DNA of 64,000 nt from Adiantum capillus-veneris (GCA_014529385.2 CM043966.1:36622739-36686738); one strand, 5' to 3'. Numbered from the stretch's first letter, positions 48,170 through 61,611 are shown. Notes: a model not told the origin generated them from the sequence alone. Numbers and translations: made by a program.

Positions 48170-50450
48170 ATTGAAGTGGGATCTTTGAAAATCAATCTAA
48201 TGAGAGTAGAAAGAGCGAGTTTGATCCCATGATGTGATGAATTGATAAAGGGTCCTTTCATTTAAGGACTTTAAAAAAATTATTTCACTAAATCGTTTTA
48301 TTATTTTTTATATTAATTATTTAAAAATATTAAAATATTTTTTATTTAAATTTTTAATGTATCTCTTTTATTTTATTATTTTTATTACATTATAGTTTTT
48401 CCATAAAATGTGAGAATTAACAAAATTTTTAAGTTTATTATATCATATCCCTATTAGATCTACCTTTTTCTATGAAAACATTAAAATCTTCTTTTGTTTT
48501 AGCTTGACAATGGGCTCCTTTAATATATGTATTACATATGAATTTTTCATTTTTTTAAATTAAATTATATCTTATGTCTATTAAACCTACCTTTTCCTAT
48601 GAAAACATTTTTTTTTTGTTTTAATTTGGCAATGGCTCCCTTTATTTATTTTACTTCCTTTTTACTGGCCTCTAAAGGCTTTAGCATCCATTTTGGATGA
48701 AGGTCCTCCTATTTTTGGTGTTTAAGAAGTGTCCCTCAAAAAGTCTTGAAATCCTTAAAGAGCATTGAAGAGAAAGCCTTTCATATAATCTTTCCCAATG
48801 CTACATTTACTTTATTTTGGAAAGGATGCAACAAGTGATTTGAAGTTTGAACATAATAATTTTTCAAAAACTTTTGATTTTGTTTAACCACAAATCATTT
48901 TAAACTTAAGAACAGCGTTCGCCAAAAGCATTTTTCCTAACCAAAGAAATTAAGGGTACACTTGAAAGTTTGCCGGTTATTAGGTCAAAATATTAAATTG
49001 ATCGATTTTTACGTTAAAACTCATAAATATTTATAGGTGTTTGTCAAGGCTATCTTATAATCTAGCTAGGATTTTGCAAATCTAGCTCGTTAAAAATGCA
49101 ATAAACCTCAGCTTTTTTCAAACACTGCTTAAGAAGTAAATTAAATTCCACAACTTTACGTTAAGGACTACATAAAAGGTTTCTTTTTAAAAAGTACTCT
49201 CTCTCTCTCTCTCTCTCTCATGGAGATCATTATGAGCTTTTCACTTTTTTAAATAGATTTTTAACTTTCACGACGCCTCAATAGTCACCTTTTTGCCTTT
49301 TGAAGGTTCCTGTGATACTTCACCTTGTTTTATTTTGTTTTAGAAATGCCAATGTGAACCTTTCAATATGTTGTTTAAGTGGAGCCCTCGATAACATATA
49401 AGTCATTTGTCATTATATGTGTATAATGGACAATAAAATATTATATTAAAATACCAAAAAACAATATGTGATTGTAAGCACTCATTCGCACCCATTCCCC
49501 ATAACTCTCATCCCCTCGAATAATGGGTCTTAATCTTTAGTAGGTCTTCGTGACTCTTCACCTTGTTGGCCTTCGTGTTGCAAAATCCTCAATGTTTGGT
49601 TGTTTATTTTGGCCTTTTAAATTTTAAAGCAAATTCTAGAGTAGAAGAGAGTTCGACGCATGTTTAAATTTTTTTATTTTTTATTTATTGATTGGACTGC
49701 TTTTTCATATTAAACATTGAAATCTTCTTTTGTTTTTAATTCTTTCATTTTTATTCCATTTCATACCTTTACGTGATTGGATTGACTTACCATAGTATGG
49801 TTTTTGAAAGCCAACGGTTTTTCTCGAATGCCAACGTGAACCTTCATCTTGTTTAGATTTGGAGATAAGGTGATGATGTTTCAAACGATTCTTTGTTTTT
49901 TTAGTGATTAACTATAAACTTGAGAAAACCAAACCACTGTTAAAAAAAAACCGGGGTCTATTGTATTTTAACCGATTGAAATTATAAAATCCCGGTTAGA
50001 TTTTGAGCTTGCCTTTAAGAAAACCGGCAAATTCAAACAAGTTTTAGTGTAATTACCTGCAAAAGCTTCAAATTTTGACCTAAAAACCAGAGAATTCCTC
50101 TTATTTTGTTCAGTTAGTATTTTTCTAGCCCTGAACCAAACCTACTCATTCCTTCAACACCTCTATTCTTTCTCTCTCTCTCTCTCTCTCACACACACAC
50201 GTGTCACATATACTAAGGGACACACACTCAGATAGGTACATAATGCGATATTTTCTTTTGTTCCTTTTGCTGATGTATTAAAAGCAGCCGTCTTAGATGA
50301 TTTGACATTTCTTATACTTGTTTATGTGAGCTAAAGAAAAACATTGATTGATTTGATTTTAATAGGAGGTAAATGTTCTCTCTTGTTTCTTTATAAAGAA
50401 GAAGAATGGTATTTCTCTTAACATTATGGATTTGTTTTAGCATTTAGGAC
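48170..50450. other. AT-rich non-coding stretch
   Basis: I see no gene. A roughly 126-bp diverged tandem duplication lies at about 48440-48650 (CTACCTTTTTCTATGAAAAC, CAATGGGCTCC versus CTACCTTTTCCTATGAAAAC, CAATGGCTCCC). A short CT tract lies at about 49198-49218 and another at about 50172-50190. Confidence 0.55.
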
Positions 50451-51515
50451 CTCCCCTATTAGGGTTGCGTCTTGCTCGGGCTTGCTCGAACTCCATGAGA
50501 AGGGCTTCTCTGGGGAGACTTCAAGGCAAGGTGCATGTTTGCAAATGGGTATTGTCGTTGGGAAGGGTACGACATCGACCATGGCCTAAGGTGCAATGGA
50601 TGTCAAGGGGGGGCATTTGACTTCTCCTCCCTCACCCTCCTCTTGTAGCAGAACCCATCCTCTATTTTTTGGCAAAGAGAGTGGACCTGCCCCCCTCTCC
50701 AAGGAAAGGGATCATGGTGGTCCAAATGTGAAGCTTCGATTATTATGGGTGGTCTTCGACCTACTCGTGTGGCGGCATTGGGTATCTCCTACTTGAGCAT
50801 GGCTCCTTGTATATCCTACAAGGTCTATTGTGTCTTGGTGTTTCTCTTGGATGTGCTTCTATGGGTGGGCTTGATGTCACTGGCTTCTCTCATGATTCGG
50901 CTTCATTACAGGATGGTGATTGGGCACATGGTGCTCTTGGGAGGGGCTTGCAGTGGATTGTGGTGGGGGTCTCTTCCCAGATTTTGGTTCTTATTGCTTA
51001 TTAGACCTTCTTCAAGAAGATGAGCATGCTTAGTTTTTAGACTTTTGACCTTGTTGTGCCGATTGCCCTAGTTGGGACCTTAGTTCCTAGTGGCATTGGG
51101 GATCATGCTATGGCAACCACTTTGGAAGTGGCATTGGTGGGATAGAGTTAATGACTCCCCCCTTCTATGAATGTATGCTTTTTTTGTCGATAACGGGTGG
51201 CTCCCGTATTAGCCAATGTAAGAACTTTTGTGATGTGTCCCCTGAGGGAGTGATCCTTGTAGTGTGGCAGACCTCCAGGTTATTGTGGCACCCTCTTGGG
51301 TGGTGATTGTGAGGCCTCTCTAATGGTTGTTAGGCCGAGTCTCTCCTATTTGGGCAGTATCTCTTCTTATGCTACCTAGTTTATGGTAGTATGTATTGGA
51401 CTCTTAAGTGGATGGAAGTAGATGTCCTAGCTCAATGTGAGCAGGGCCATGTATGTAATTCTTTTTGGATTCTAATATATCTTCTTGCATTGTGTGTGAG
51501 TATTGCAAAAAAAAT
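50451..51515 (+). other. Possible LINE 3'-end remnant
   Basis: Three short frames (50596-51023) have no recognisable motif. The end (GTATGTAATTCTTTTTGG, TTCTAATATAT, then GTATTGC plus eight A at about 51506-51513) resembles the 3' end of plant LINEs with a short poly-A. This is weak evidence, offered because LINE-like coding follows. Confidence 0.25.
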
Positions 51516-51592
51516 CATTATGGATTTGGTTTTGTTTTATATCTTGCACCACTTCAACGCATAACTTATTAAACTGACTTATTGGTCTGCCA

Positions 51593-52330
51593 ATGGCAAA
51601 GGTTAAGCATTTGGTTTCAACTTGTGTTTTTGGCAAATCACTAGCCCAAACTTGTTTAAGGACCTACACTTCAAGGCGTTGGTGTCTCAAGCATCCAGTA
51701 ATCTCAGTCAAGACATTGCAAAAGAGAGAGCAGACTCTTAGAAAAAGTTTTGCAAATAAATTCAAAATGCAATTAAGAGGGTTGGGCCAACAATTAAAAA
51801 GAAAAAAGCCCATGAGGTGTCAACCCTTAGCTCTTGTTCCAAAGAGAACAATCAAAAGAAAGTGCAAGGCAGCACTACTTAATAGTAACATGTGGAATGG
51901 TTGGAGATCAAACAAACCCTACGGACCAATGAATAGGACGAGATAAACACACTTCGACTGCAGGCCAAAGAGAGTCATGTTAAGAATGGGGAAGCCAAAA
52001 GGAATGCATTGCTCAGCTCTATCAAGATGAAAAAAAGACAAGCCACCGTCACATCATTGCTTGACAATAAAGGTGAGAAGATCACCAACCCGGACCACAT
52101 GGCTCCGATGATGATTGGCCATCTTAGGAAATTATTGGGAAGGAGAACTTGTCCTCACCCACAATCACAGAGGCCAAGATTAAGTTGTTTGAAGCAACAC
52201 CAAGGTTGGTGGACAAAGGCATATCAAGCTACTTGGAGAGAGTTTCAAAACCAATATTGATGGTTCTTAGAAATTTTTGCAAGAAGAGGTTGAGAAAAAG
52301 GAGAAGGCTCACTTGTCCATGCCTTGACTT
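51593..52330 (+). pseudogene. Possible LINE reverse-transcriptase remnant (pre-RT segment)
   Basis: A broken reading path gives NALLSSIKMKKRQATVTSLL, DNKGEKITNPDHMAP, LRKLLG, then (other frame) LSSPTITEAKIKLFEATPRL. The order of a basic K/R patch, hydrophobic TSLLDNKG.KIT.P and a following helix is like the segment before the RT core in plant L1-type LINEs. Frames change at least twice. I cannot identify the RT core itself. Confidence 0.35.
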
Positions 52331-52399
52331 GGGGTTGTCTCGCCTTGAGGATATGCATGCAAATAAAGGGGTTGTTGTCCACGTTATTGACCATCGCAT

Positions 52400-52522
<123 letters not shown>

Positions 52523-52849
52523 AAACTCATTGGGACTCTAACTCACCAAGGGCACCCTTGCCCTTCAAATTTCCAAGATCTTATGATTTTCTTGGCATTA
52601 TAGTGTATTATCTTAAGGATATCTAACATGTTTTCCCATAGAAAATGAACAAAATGCATTGAAATGTGTAAATGCCCGACAAAAACAAACCCTGACATTG
52701 GCACCACAAATGGGGGGAGAGATTTCCCAGGTGACTGGCCTTTTATTACTTATGGGTATTTTGTCCTTTTTATTTTTAGGAGTTAAAATGTGCACAATCC
52801 TTGAAAATCTATAAATTCTTTGAATCATTGGTGCCTATCAGAAATCAAC

Positions 52850-52853
<4 letters not shown>

Positions 52854-52893
<40 letters not shown>

Positions 52894-53079
52894 AATCATA
52901 ACCATCTATACTTTTGTTTAAAGAGTTTGAGGAAAAGGAGAGCGCTTGCCTTGTCCACACATCAACCTATGGCCGTCTCTTCAACCCACATCACTAATTT
53001 AGTTGCTACTATGCCATGATGGCAAGTCGTATGTGTATGCACACACAAGCTCCAAGCAAGCTACTATCCACCCAACACA

Positions 53080-53153
<74 letters not shown>

Positions 53154-53160
53154 TGCTAAA

Positions 53161-53227
<67 letters not shown>
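52854..53227. repeat. AG tract and two more compound (TG)n(AG)n microsatellites
   Basis: AG at about 52854-52891; TG 53083-53118 passing into AG 53119-53150; TG 53165-53194 passing into AG to 53227. A GGA repeat follows at 53331-53352. Confidence 0.93.
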
Positions 53228-53394
53228 CAAAATGTTTCATGGTGTAGGAACAATCTACAGAGACATTTTAGTTCTATAGGGCAAGTCTTCAACAATTGAA
53301 TACTTGTGGGGGAGAGGGAGAGAGAGAGAGAGGAGGAGGAGGAGGAGGAGGAGAAGACAAATAAAAGAAATTTCAAATGCCATAAGAACATTCC

Positions 53395-53558
53395 TGTCAG
53401 GACAAGGGTCCTTTACCCTAAGAACTAGGATAGTCATGGACTACGGCAAAGGGTCGGGCTAGGCAGTGTGGACAGGGGATCCGTCTAGGGCAAGGGGCTA
53501 GGAGCCCGCCTATATAAAGGGAGGTTGGATCTCAGGTCTAGTTTCCCTAGTTCTTACA
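53395..53558 (+). repeat. Probable 5' LTR of C
   Basis: It starts TGTCAGGACAAGG, carries TATA-like CTATATAAAGG at about 53511, and ends CTAGTTCTTACA one base before the primer-binding site. The right end is well fixed; the left end is uncertain without the 3' LTR. Confidence 0.55.
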
Positions 53559-53559
53559 C

Positions 53560-53571
53560 TGGTATCAGAGC
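53560..53571 (+). other. Primer-binding site of C
   Basis: TGGTATCAGAGC, the initiator-Met tRNA type. Confidence 0.85.
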
Positions 53572-53862
53572 TTAAGAGTCTCTCTTCCACTCTCTCTCTA
53601 GGCGTGGTCACTTTTAGCTCCTAAAAATAGGGTCTTTAGGTGAGAACCGTGGCTTTAGTGGGGTTTTTTCCATTTTTAGCAAGGCACTACCTAAATCGGG
53701 CAGTCTTGCCCGTTTTGGAAACCACTGTGTGGTGCACGGAATCGAGGGGGCTTGGGCTTGAAGGAAACGCCCTGGGGAGGTAGAAGCTTTGCCAAGACCT
53801 CGGGGCCGCCACAGGCCTGAGCAAGCCGCACCAAGCTCTTTCTCTCTCCTCGCGCTGTCGAC

Positions 53863-54054
53863 TGAAGGAGTACGAGCGGAAGTGCGACGCGAGAGAGAGT
53901 GCGAGAAGAAGAGCACGACGATATGGTGAACTCGCTCTACTGTAATGTGTAGAGCATAGTGAGTTCTTATTAGGTTTTTACAAAAGAATATGTGTACATA
54001 CCTGGCGGCCTGCCCACTTACCTGGGCGACCACATTGGGCTTTATACCCCAACA
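53863..54054 (-). repeat. 3' LTR of D (192 bp)
   Basis: Plus-strand ends TGAAGGAGTACG and TATACCCCAACA. It is about 98% identical to the other LTR by eye. Confidence 0.94.
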
Positions 54055-54143
54055 ACCTCCCACTTAAAGTCCAATGTGGTACTTTAAGTGTGAGAGAAGC
54101 TACTATACAAGCTAATATACAAGAGATGTAGAGAAGTGATGTA

Positions 54144-57100
54144 CTACCCTACACCTAACTGCTTGCGAAAATGCGCAAAGCTCTCTGAGGGAAGTCCTTT
54201 TGTAAGTAGATCAACAGGGTTTTCTGTGGTGTGAACTTTGACAAGCTGAAGTTGCTTATCCTCGAGCATTTCCCTGATGAAATGATACTTCACATCCACA
54301 TGCTTTGTCTTTGAGTGATAAACTGGATTGCGAGCCAATTGTATAGCACTTTGACTATCACAATATAACACAGGCATCTCTTCTTTGATTCCCAAATCTG
54401 TTACTAGTCGATTAAGCCAAATTGATTCTTTGCATGCCTCTGATGCTGCAACATATTCAGCCTCTGTAGTAGACTGAGTAACACAATCTTGTAATCTAGA
54501 ACGCCATGATACTGCTCCACTAGCCAATGTAAAGACATACCCTGACGTAGACCTTCGGTTGTCTAAGTCACCTGCATAATCTGAGTCTGTAAAACCCTTT
54601 ACACTTAGCTCCTGACTCCCATAGCATATACGCATACTCTTTGTAGCTTTCAGGTATCTCAATATTCCTTTCACTGCCTCCCAATGTTTCTTGCCTGGGT
54701 TTGACATGTATCGACTTACTACTCCCACTGCAAATGCAATGTCTGGGCGAGTAGCAATCATTGCATACATCAAACTACCCACTGCAGACGCACATGGAAT
54801 CTTATCCATTTGAGCCTGTTCTTCCTCAGACACAGGACAATCTTGTTTGCTAAGTTTCACATATGGTGGCAATGGAACACTCAATGCCTTTCCCTTCTCC
54901 ATATTGAAACGTTGCAAAACCTTGTCAATATACTCTGTTTGAGATGACCAGATCAACTTCTTTGATCTGTCTCTCTCAATGCGCATACCAAGTATATGAC
55001 TTGCCTCACCCATGTCTTTCAGGTCAAACGATTTTGCCATCTTTGACTTCAAAGCTGAAATTTCTTCTAAGTGCTAGCCAGCAATCAACATGTCATCCAC
55101 ATACAACATAAGGATCAGCCAACTACCATCCTTAGCCTCCTTTGTATATAGACAGTGATCGAACTCACTACGTTTGTAGCCTTGAGAAAGCATAAACTTG
55201 TGGAATTTATGGTACCATGCCCTCGGTGATTGTTTTAAGTCATAAAGACTCTTTAACAACTGGCATACCCAATCTTCCTTGCCTTTCTCAACAAACCCTT
55301 CTGGCTGCTGCATGTAAATTTCCACATCTAAATCACCATGCAGGAACGCTGTCTTGACATCCATTTGGTGCAACACCAAATCTAATATGGCAACCAATGC
55401 AAGAAAGCATCTCAATGTAGTCATTTTGACCACCGGAGAGAAGACTTCATCAAAGTCAATGCCTTGTTCTTGCTTAAAGCCCTTGGCAACAAGCCTTGCT
55501 TTGTACTTTGGCTGACTATCATGAGCGGTGATCTTATACCTGTAAACCCATTTACAGGGTAGAGCCTTTTTTCCCCGTGGTAATTTAACTAGCTTCCATG
55601 TCTGGTTTTTATGCAGAGCTGTCATCTCTGACTGCATGGCCAATTGCCAATTCCCGGAGTCCTTCATTTGCACTGCTTCCTTGTAACATGAAGGCTCATT
55701 GCAATCAATCAACATGACATAGTTCATAGATGGAACAAACCTATCAGGAGGTCGCGTGACACGTCCAGATCTACGCACAATAGGTGGCTCAGGCTCAGCC
55801 ACAACCTGTGGTTCCACTCTATCCTGTCCTTGCTCCTCTTGAGCCCTAACATTTTGTCTTGCACGTGCAGGTCCATCTTCTTGGAAGACAACTCTTCTAA
55901 TCTCCTCAACCCTCTCTGGTTTAGAATGATATTTGGATTCATTAAAGTGAACATCATTGCTGCGGACAACCTTTCTGGATTCGGGATCCCAAAGTCTGTA
56001 CCCCATCTCACCAGAATTACCATAGCCTAGAAAGATGCACTTTCTACTCTTTGGCTCAAGTTTGTTCCTAAATTCCTTTGGAACGTGAGTATATGCCTCA
56101 CAGCCAAAGACTCTGAGATGCTTGTATGAGGGCATTTTGCTTGACCATACCATCTCTGGCACTGAATCCTTCTGCAAAACCTTGCTAGGAGATCTATTTA
56201 CAAGATGAACAGCTGTTGATACAGCTTCAGCCCAAAACCCATTTGGCAGCTGTGCATTAGACAACATACTTCTGACCTTCTCTTGTATGGTCCTATTCAT
56301 CCTCTCAGCAACACCATTTTGAGGAGGATTGTAAGGAGCAGTAAGTTCACGTTTTATACCTTTTGACTCACAAAAGTCCTGAAAGGCCTTTGAAACATAC
56401 TCTCCACCATTGTCAGTGCGTAAGCATTTAAGCTTCTTGCCACTCTGATTCTCCACAAGTGTCACAAACGTTTTGAAAACACTAAACGCTTCATCCTTGT
56501 GCTTGAGAAAGTAAACCCATACTTTCCTCGAGTAATCATCTATAAATTTCATAAAGTAAGAAGCTCCCCCTAGAGATAGGTTAGGCATAGGTCCACACAA
56601 ATCACTATGAACAAGTGCCAACTATGTATCTCTTCTACTGCTTCTATGCTTATGTGGCTGTTGTGTTTGCTTACCATACAGACAATGTTCACAGAATTCA
56701 AAATCATTAAATGAAAAGCCAAGCAAATAACCAGAACGAGACAAGATTTCCATTCCTTCTTGGACATATGTCCTAACCGGCTATGCCACAAAGAAACGTT
56801 CGGCTGCTCGGTTACATTGATTACATTTTTAGAGACATTTGATACATAAATCATGTAAAGTCAACCCGACTTTACTCCATGTGCTACTGTCAAAGAACCC
56901 TTGGATATCTTCCACATGTTCTGTCCAAAAGTGGTGACGTAGCCAGCATCATCAAGTAAACTTGTGCTGATCAAGCTCTTTGTAATTGCGGGAACACGTC
57001 TCACATTCTTCAGCGTGAAAGAAGAGCCATTCTGAAACTTCAATTGAACATCTCCAACACCTAAGATCTCACATGTCTGCCCATTGCCTAGCCGAACATG

Positions 57101-58123
57101 ATCTTTAGTGGTCACATAAGAGGTAAACCACTCCTTTTTTGGAGACACATGAAGTGATGCCCCTGAGTCTATAATCCAGTCACTCAGTGCATTTCCATCA
57201 GATGCTGTAAGAAGAGCTGAGTCCATTGTATTCTTCAAGAAGTAGATGTCTCCTGACACTAGACTGTCATCCTCTGCAACAGTGTTTGTCACATTTATTT
57301 CTTGAATCTTCACTGAGGACTTGTTCTTCTCACCATGGTCTTCAGCTTTCTCTTTGCCTTTTTCTGCTTTCCATTCTCTGCAGTCTCTTTTCATGTGACC
57401 CTTCTTGCCACAATGGTAGCATTCTATGTCACTCTTGCCTTTAGCACTGCGGGACTTGCTACGAGACTGATTCCTCTTTCCACCTTTGTACTTTTCTTTG
57501 GTCCTTCCCTTGACAACTAAGGCTGTTCCTTTGCCTTTGTCCATTGTCTTTCTATTGGTTTCTTCAGTAAGCAGACTTCCTTCTACACCTGCTATGTTCA
57601 AACCATCTGGAGGTGCAGAATTACTCAAAGCTGTGCAAAAAGTGTCCCAACTTTCCGGCAATGTGATCAACAGGAACATAGCTCTAACAGGTTCATCAAA
57701 CTTGACACCTTGAGCTGACAACTGACTATAGATTGTGTTGAATTCATTCAGATGATTGGACATAGGTGTCCCTTCTTTCATCTTCAAGTCAACAAGCTTC
57801 TTAAGCCAGTATACCTGTGAAGCTGCACTCTGCTTCTCATAAAGATCACTCAGCTTTAACCATGCTTGATAAGCCGACATCTCGTCTGCTACATTGAAGT
57901 AAACGCTTTCTGCCAAAGTCAGCATAATGGTAGAAAGTGCCAATTCATCCATTTCGCTCCATTCATCTTCGTCCATATCTTCTGGTTTTATCCCCTTGAG
58001 CTTTATAGGTTTTATCTGCTTCTTTTGTACCAACACGTGCCAAATCTGCTTCTTCCACAATGGGAAATTGGTTCCATCCAGCTTCTTGATATTGTAAAGA
58101 GCAGTGTCCTATGATCCAGCCAT
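54144..58123 (-). pseudogene. Copia Gag-Pol polyprotein of D, full length with stops
   Basis: ATG 58123-58121 (MAGS) is followed at codon 5 by TAG (58111-58109), then DTALYNIKKLDGTNFPLW. The Gag frame runs to 56861. CCHC knuckle C-YH-C-GKKG-H-MKRD-C at about 57425-57384; protease IIDSGASLH at about 57180; a TGA at 56863-56861. The integrase zinc segment (LWHSRLGHM) is broken by a frameshift at about 56760, and a TAG precedes LALVHSD at about 56622. Integrase Asp (HSDLCGP), Asp (RTDNGGEY) and Glu (NGVAERMN) are intact. RT has YVDD at 55103-55092, followed by TAG at 55076-55074; RT and RNase H then continue (DFTDSDYAGD-type block, CDSQSAIQLARNP) to the stop at 54144. Four stops plus one frameshift make it inactive, but most domains are well kept. 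Confidence 0.94.
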
Positions 58124-59193
58124 AGCTACACTTCACAGTAGTTTACTTTCCTGGGAAAAATTCGGCAGAGTTTCCCCTGTAAACTGACCTCCGAACCAAT
58201 ATCAACCTGTCAAATGAACCAAGAAAGCTTCAGATTCTGCAGAAATTTTGGCAGAGTCTCCTTTGTAAAATGGCTCTGGTGTACTAAAAACAGACCAAAA
58301 AACAGCTCAAAAACACTGTCTCTCTGACACTGTAAGCTGCTGGTAAACCTGTCCTGCACCTGTACTGTCTCTGACTGTCCTGTAAGCATAGACTGTGACA
58401 ATGCCTCAACGGCAGTAAAGCAAAGATGCAATCCCAACTGTCTAACTCACAGTCAATACATCCTAGCTGCCTATCTAAGGGTGCTCGAGGGATCGCTCCA
58501 AGACCTGTATCACCGAAAAGATCTCAACATTCGAGAATCCCCCAGCTCAATAAAACCTCACTCGACCCTCAAAAAAGGCTGTAGTAAATCTGACAGTACA
58601 TAGACTTCCCACAAAGTCATACATCCACAAATTTCCCACTGTATGCTGTAACCGCTGCGGCGGTTGTTTGCTGCGTGACTCACAACCAACAAACCCTCAA
58701 CAAACATACATCATCTCTGACAATACATCCCATGTGGAAGTACCTGCAATGTCAGGATGAAATCTGGAATATCAAGCAGCAAACACAAGCTACCTGATGA
58801 ACTAGTGGATGTCACCTACAGTCTGTGTGTAGATGCGTCCATGTCGTATGTGACACGCCTCCAAGAACTATGAGCCATTCTTCGATGTGTAGACAACCAC
58901 AATCAACACTCTGGGAGTGTCGATATCCTTAGCACCTGCAGTCGTAGGCCAAAAATCCCAAATTTGCAGAGTCGGATCTGCACCCGCCGAGAACACGTAG
59001 TCGAAAATGGCCTGCGCAGACCTTTGTCGAAGCCGAACGGTGGTCGAGATGACCTAAGAATGAAATTCTGAGAACATCGAGGCCTTCGGGACTACCCATA
59101 GGATTTGGGGCCGCGTCTTCGCCTGTCGAATTTCACTCCAATCTGAGCTGGTGACTATAGCCTCCTGCAGTGCTGCCCCGAGCCTCGATCTGA

Positions 59194-59205
59194 GCTCTGA
59201 TACCA
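59194..59205 (-). other. Primer-binding site of D
   Basis: The minus strand reads TGGTATCAGAGC. A leader of about 1.07 kb (59193-58124), without good frames, follows before Gag. Confidence 0.9.
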
Positions 59206-59207
59206 GT

Positions 59208-59399
59208 TGAAGGAGTACGAGCGGAAGTGCGACGCGAGATAGAGTGCGAGAAGAAGAGCACGACGATATGGTGAACTCGCTCTAATGTGATGTGTAGAGC
59301 ATAGTGAGTTCTTATTAGGTTTTTACAAAAGAATATGTGTACATACCTGGCGGCCCGCCCACTTACCTGGGCGACCACATTGGGCTTTATACCCCAACA
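59208..59399 (-). repeat. 5' LTR of D (192 bp)
   Basis: It has the same ends as the 3' LTR and lies two bases from the primer-binding site. Confidence 0.94.
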
Positions 59400-59925
59400 T
59401 CGACTGCTGCCTGTGTATTTTTTTCGTCAAAAAAATCCGCCAAGTTCATACTGCAAGTCCATTTGGCCATTGGCTTTGAGCCTTGGCCATTTTAGGCGGC
59501 CCTTCCCACAGGCAAGGCAGCACGAGGACGAGCCTTCGAGTGTGGGCAAGTTACAAGCCATCTCGGCTTCTCCCACGACCTTCACGGCTTAAGGTTCAAC
59601 TCGGTTATTGCAAGAAATTTCAGAACCTGCATATTTTTACGATTGCGACGACTTCAAGTGGCGTTCAAGCAACATAATAGCCGAAGCTTACAATAATTAA
59701 GCTTCTTCACAACGATGAAGCTTCAACAATCTACACTGCACGCGTTCAGTCATCTTTTGAACCACGGGCGATAGTGCGGAGTTCGATTTGTACGCGCCGA
59801 TGCAAATTCGAGTTTATTCGACAGTCTAGTGCTACGACGCACAAAGGGGAATTGGCTATACTTGGCAAGTGCTACGAAAATCATGTCTTTTTTCCTGAGA
59901 ACTTCTTTCACTGCACTGGGTAGCC

Positions 59926-60832
59926 ATGGATTCGGATATCAACATGACATTTGATTTTGAGCAAAGTACTCACGATCCTGCCAATGACGGCTCGCAGCCG
60001 GATCCTCTCAAGGAGAGTACCCGCGATGCTACGACAGGAGAATATACTTATGAATTTTTCAATATCCAAGAATTTCGTGCACTTCAGACATGCATGACAG
60101 TCATGGATGAAAATTTTAAGGCTTTAAATGAATATGTTACTAAACTTTCCACATTAATCATTCAATTAATGCAACAGCAGACTAAGAGTACTACTGACAC
60201 CCACCACATGCATGAGCACGTTGGAACACAAGGGCAAGGCCCAATTAATGAAACACTACATACTCTCACTGCCAAAGAGGTAGATGACTTGTTAAAAAAC
60301 TTTAAACCACCAGTTTTCAAGGGCGAAGACCGGGACCACAATAAGGATGCAGTGAACATCTTTCTCAGTAAATGGGATGGAATTCACGCCTTACGGCGTA
60401 CTCCGGATGCAGTAAGAGCTCTTGAAACGAGCTTAACTCTGGAAGGCAAGGCCTACAAATGGTGGATTTTCTCTCAAGGAGAAGAACATCATACCACAGA
60501 GTTGGGCAGCCTTTGAATCAATGTTTAGCAAGGAATTTTTGCCTACAAACGAGGCCAATCGGAATTGGACCGCTTGGGACACGTGTTCCATGCGCCAATA
60601 TCCATCACTCCTTGAATATATATCTCACTATCGGGACATCATCCTCAAGTTGGAAGGCTTGGATACCTTTCAATAAGTACGAGGGTTCATACGAGGTCTG
60701 ACTCCAGAACTTAAGAAGTATGTCAAGTCCCAGGACCCTAAAACACTTGAGGAAGCCATAGTGAAATCACATATTCATGATGACCCTGATGATAAGAAAA
60801 CACATAGTAGTAATGTGCCTGCTAGTATACAT
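59926..60832 (+). pseudogene. Gypsy-type Gag of element C, frameshifted
   Basis: The first frame, 59926-60516 (MDSDINMTFD...), contains a predicted coiled region (QTCMTVMDENFKALNEYV) and the retrotransposon Gag core NIFLSKWDGIHALRRTPDAV then LEGKAYKWW. After a shift near 60485 the homologous frame continues (PQSWAAFESMFSKEFLP, QYPSLLEYISHYRDI), with TAA at 60674-60676, then RGFIRGLTPELKKYV. The order W.....F...F.P, ...L..Y...+, F..GL.P is usual for Ty3/gypsy Gag (capsid). No zinc knuckle is seen before element E starts at 60833. Confidence 0.82.
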
Positions 60833-61478
60833 TGTTAAGTATGGAGCCTGATTTACCCTTGTAATTTTCTGTGGTAAAAGCGCACATTTGTAAGGCTCCC
60901 ATTATGAGGAGAAGCCATCGTGCGTGAAGGAAAATCACTCACCGGAAACCAAAATTTTCACGGACAAGAATCAGGGGCAACTTTAAAGGCCTCGGGGGAG
61001 GAGGCCCCGAGACTTTTTTTTCGCCGGAATATTATGGCCGGACGGCGGCCGGAAAGTGGTCGGAAAACAACCGGTTGGTTGGCCGGTGGTCGGAAGTCAA
61101 TGGCCGGTGGCCGGTGGTCAGAAGTCAATGGCCGGTGGCCGAATTCAAAAGCGGACTTGTCTTCTCAAGGGCAGCCACACATGGGCGGATTGGAGGGTCC
61201 GATTTGGACTTATTCACACAAGGGCGGCTACACATGGCTGTCTCTCATAAGAGAGGGCAGCCCTTTTGGCCTATAAAAGGAGGCCATTTCTACACACATT
61301 TCATAGTGTGAAGTTGATGCAACAAGGTGAGTGTGAGGTGGTGAGAGTGAAGCAAAGCGGGAGCTCCATTAAGGGTATAATCCCTTTGTAAACTACTTCT
61401 TGTTTTGAAGTACTAAAGCCATTGAGTGGCTGCTTTCCCGTGGACGTAGCCCACATTGGGTGAACCACGTATATCGTG

Positions 61479-61525
<47 letters not shown>

Positions 61526-61609
61526 CTATAATCTCGTGTATATAAATCTGTCTCTCTCCATTAAGTAATCTACTCAATTATCTATTTAGCTACGTCTTAT
61601 TTACTAACA
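60833..61609 (+). repeat. 5' LTR of E (777 bp)
   Basis: It starts TGTTAAGTATGG and ends TTACTAACA. It has a TATA box (CCTATAAAAGG, about 61270), an internal GGCCGGTGG-rich repeat (about 61030-61140, two to three units with GAAGTCAAT) and a CT microsatellite at about 61483-61522. Confidence 0.88.
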
Positions 61610-61611
61610 AC

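Larger units (their letters stand above)
53863..59399 (-). mobile_element. Ty1/copia retrotransposon D, complete, recently inserted
   Basis: Two 192-bp LTRs (53863-54054 and 59208-59399) differ at about four positions. The flanking 5-bp duplication is TCGAC (53858-53862 and 59400-59404). The minus-strand primer-binding site is at 59205-59194, and the polypurine tract (GTGGGAGG) lies beside the 3' LTR at about 54055-54066. The polyprotein is full length but carries several stops and a frameshift. It lies within the leader of element C. Confidence 0.96.
53395..60832 (+). mobile_element. Ty3/gypsy-like retrotransposon C, split by D and cut by E
   Basis: A short LTR-like segment (53395-53558), a primer-binding site at 53560 and a leader run to 53862. 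Copia D (53863-59399) is inserted there with duplication TCGAC. The leader resumes at 59405, then a gypsy-type gag follows (59926 to about 60832). Copia E begins at 60833, so protease, RT and integrase of C are not in the window and may lie beyond E. Confidence 0.75.
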
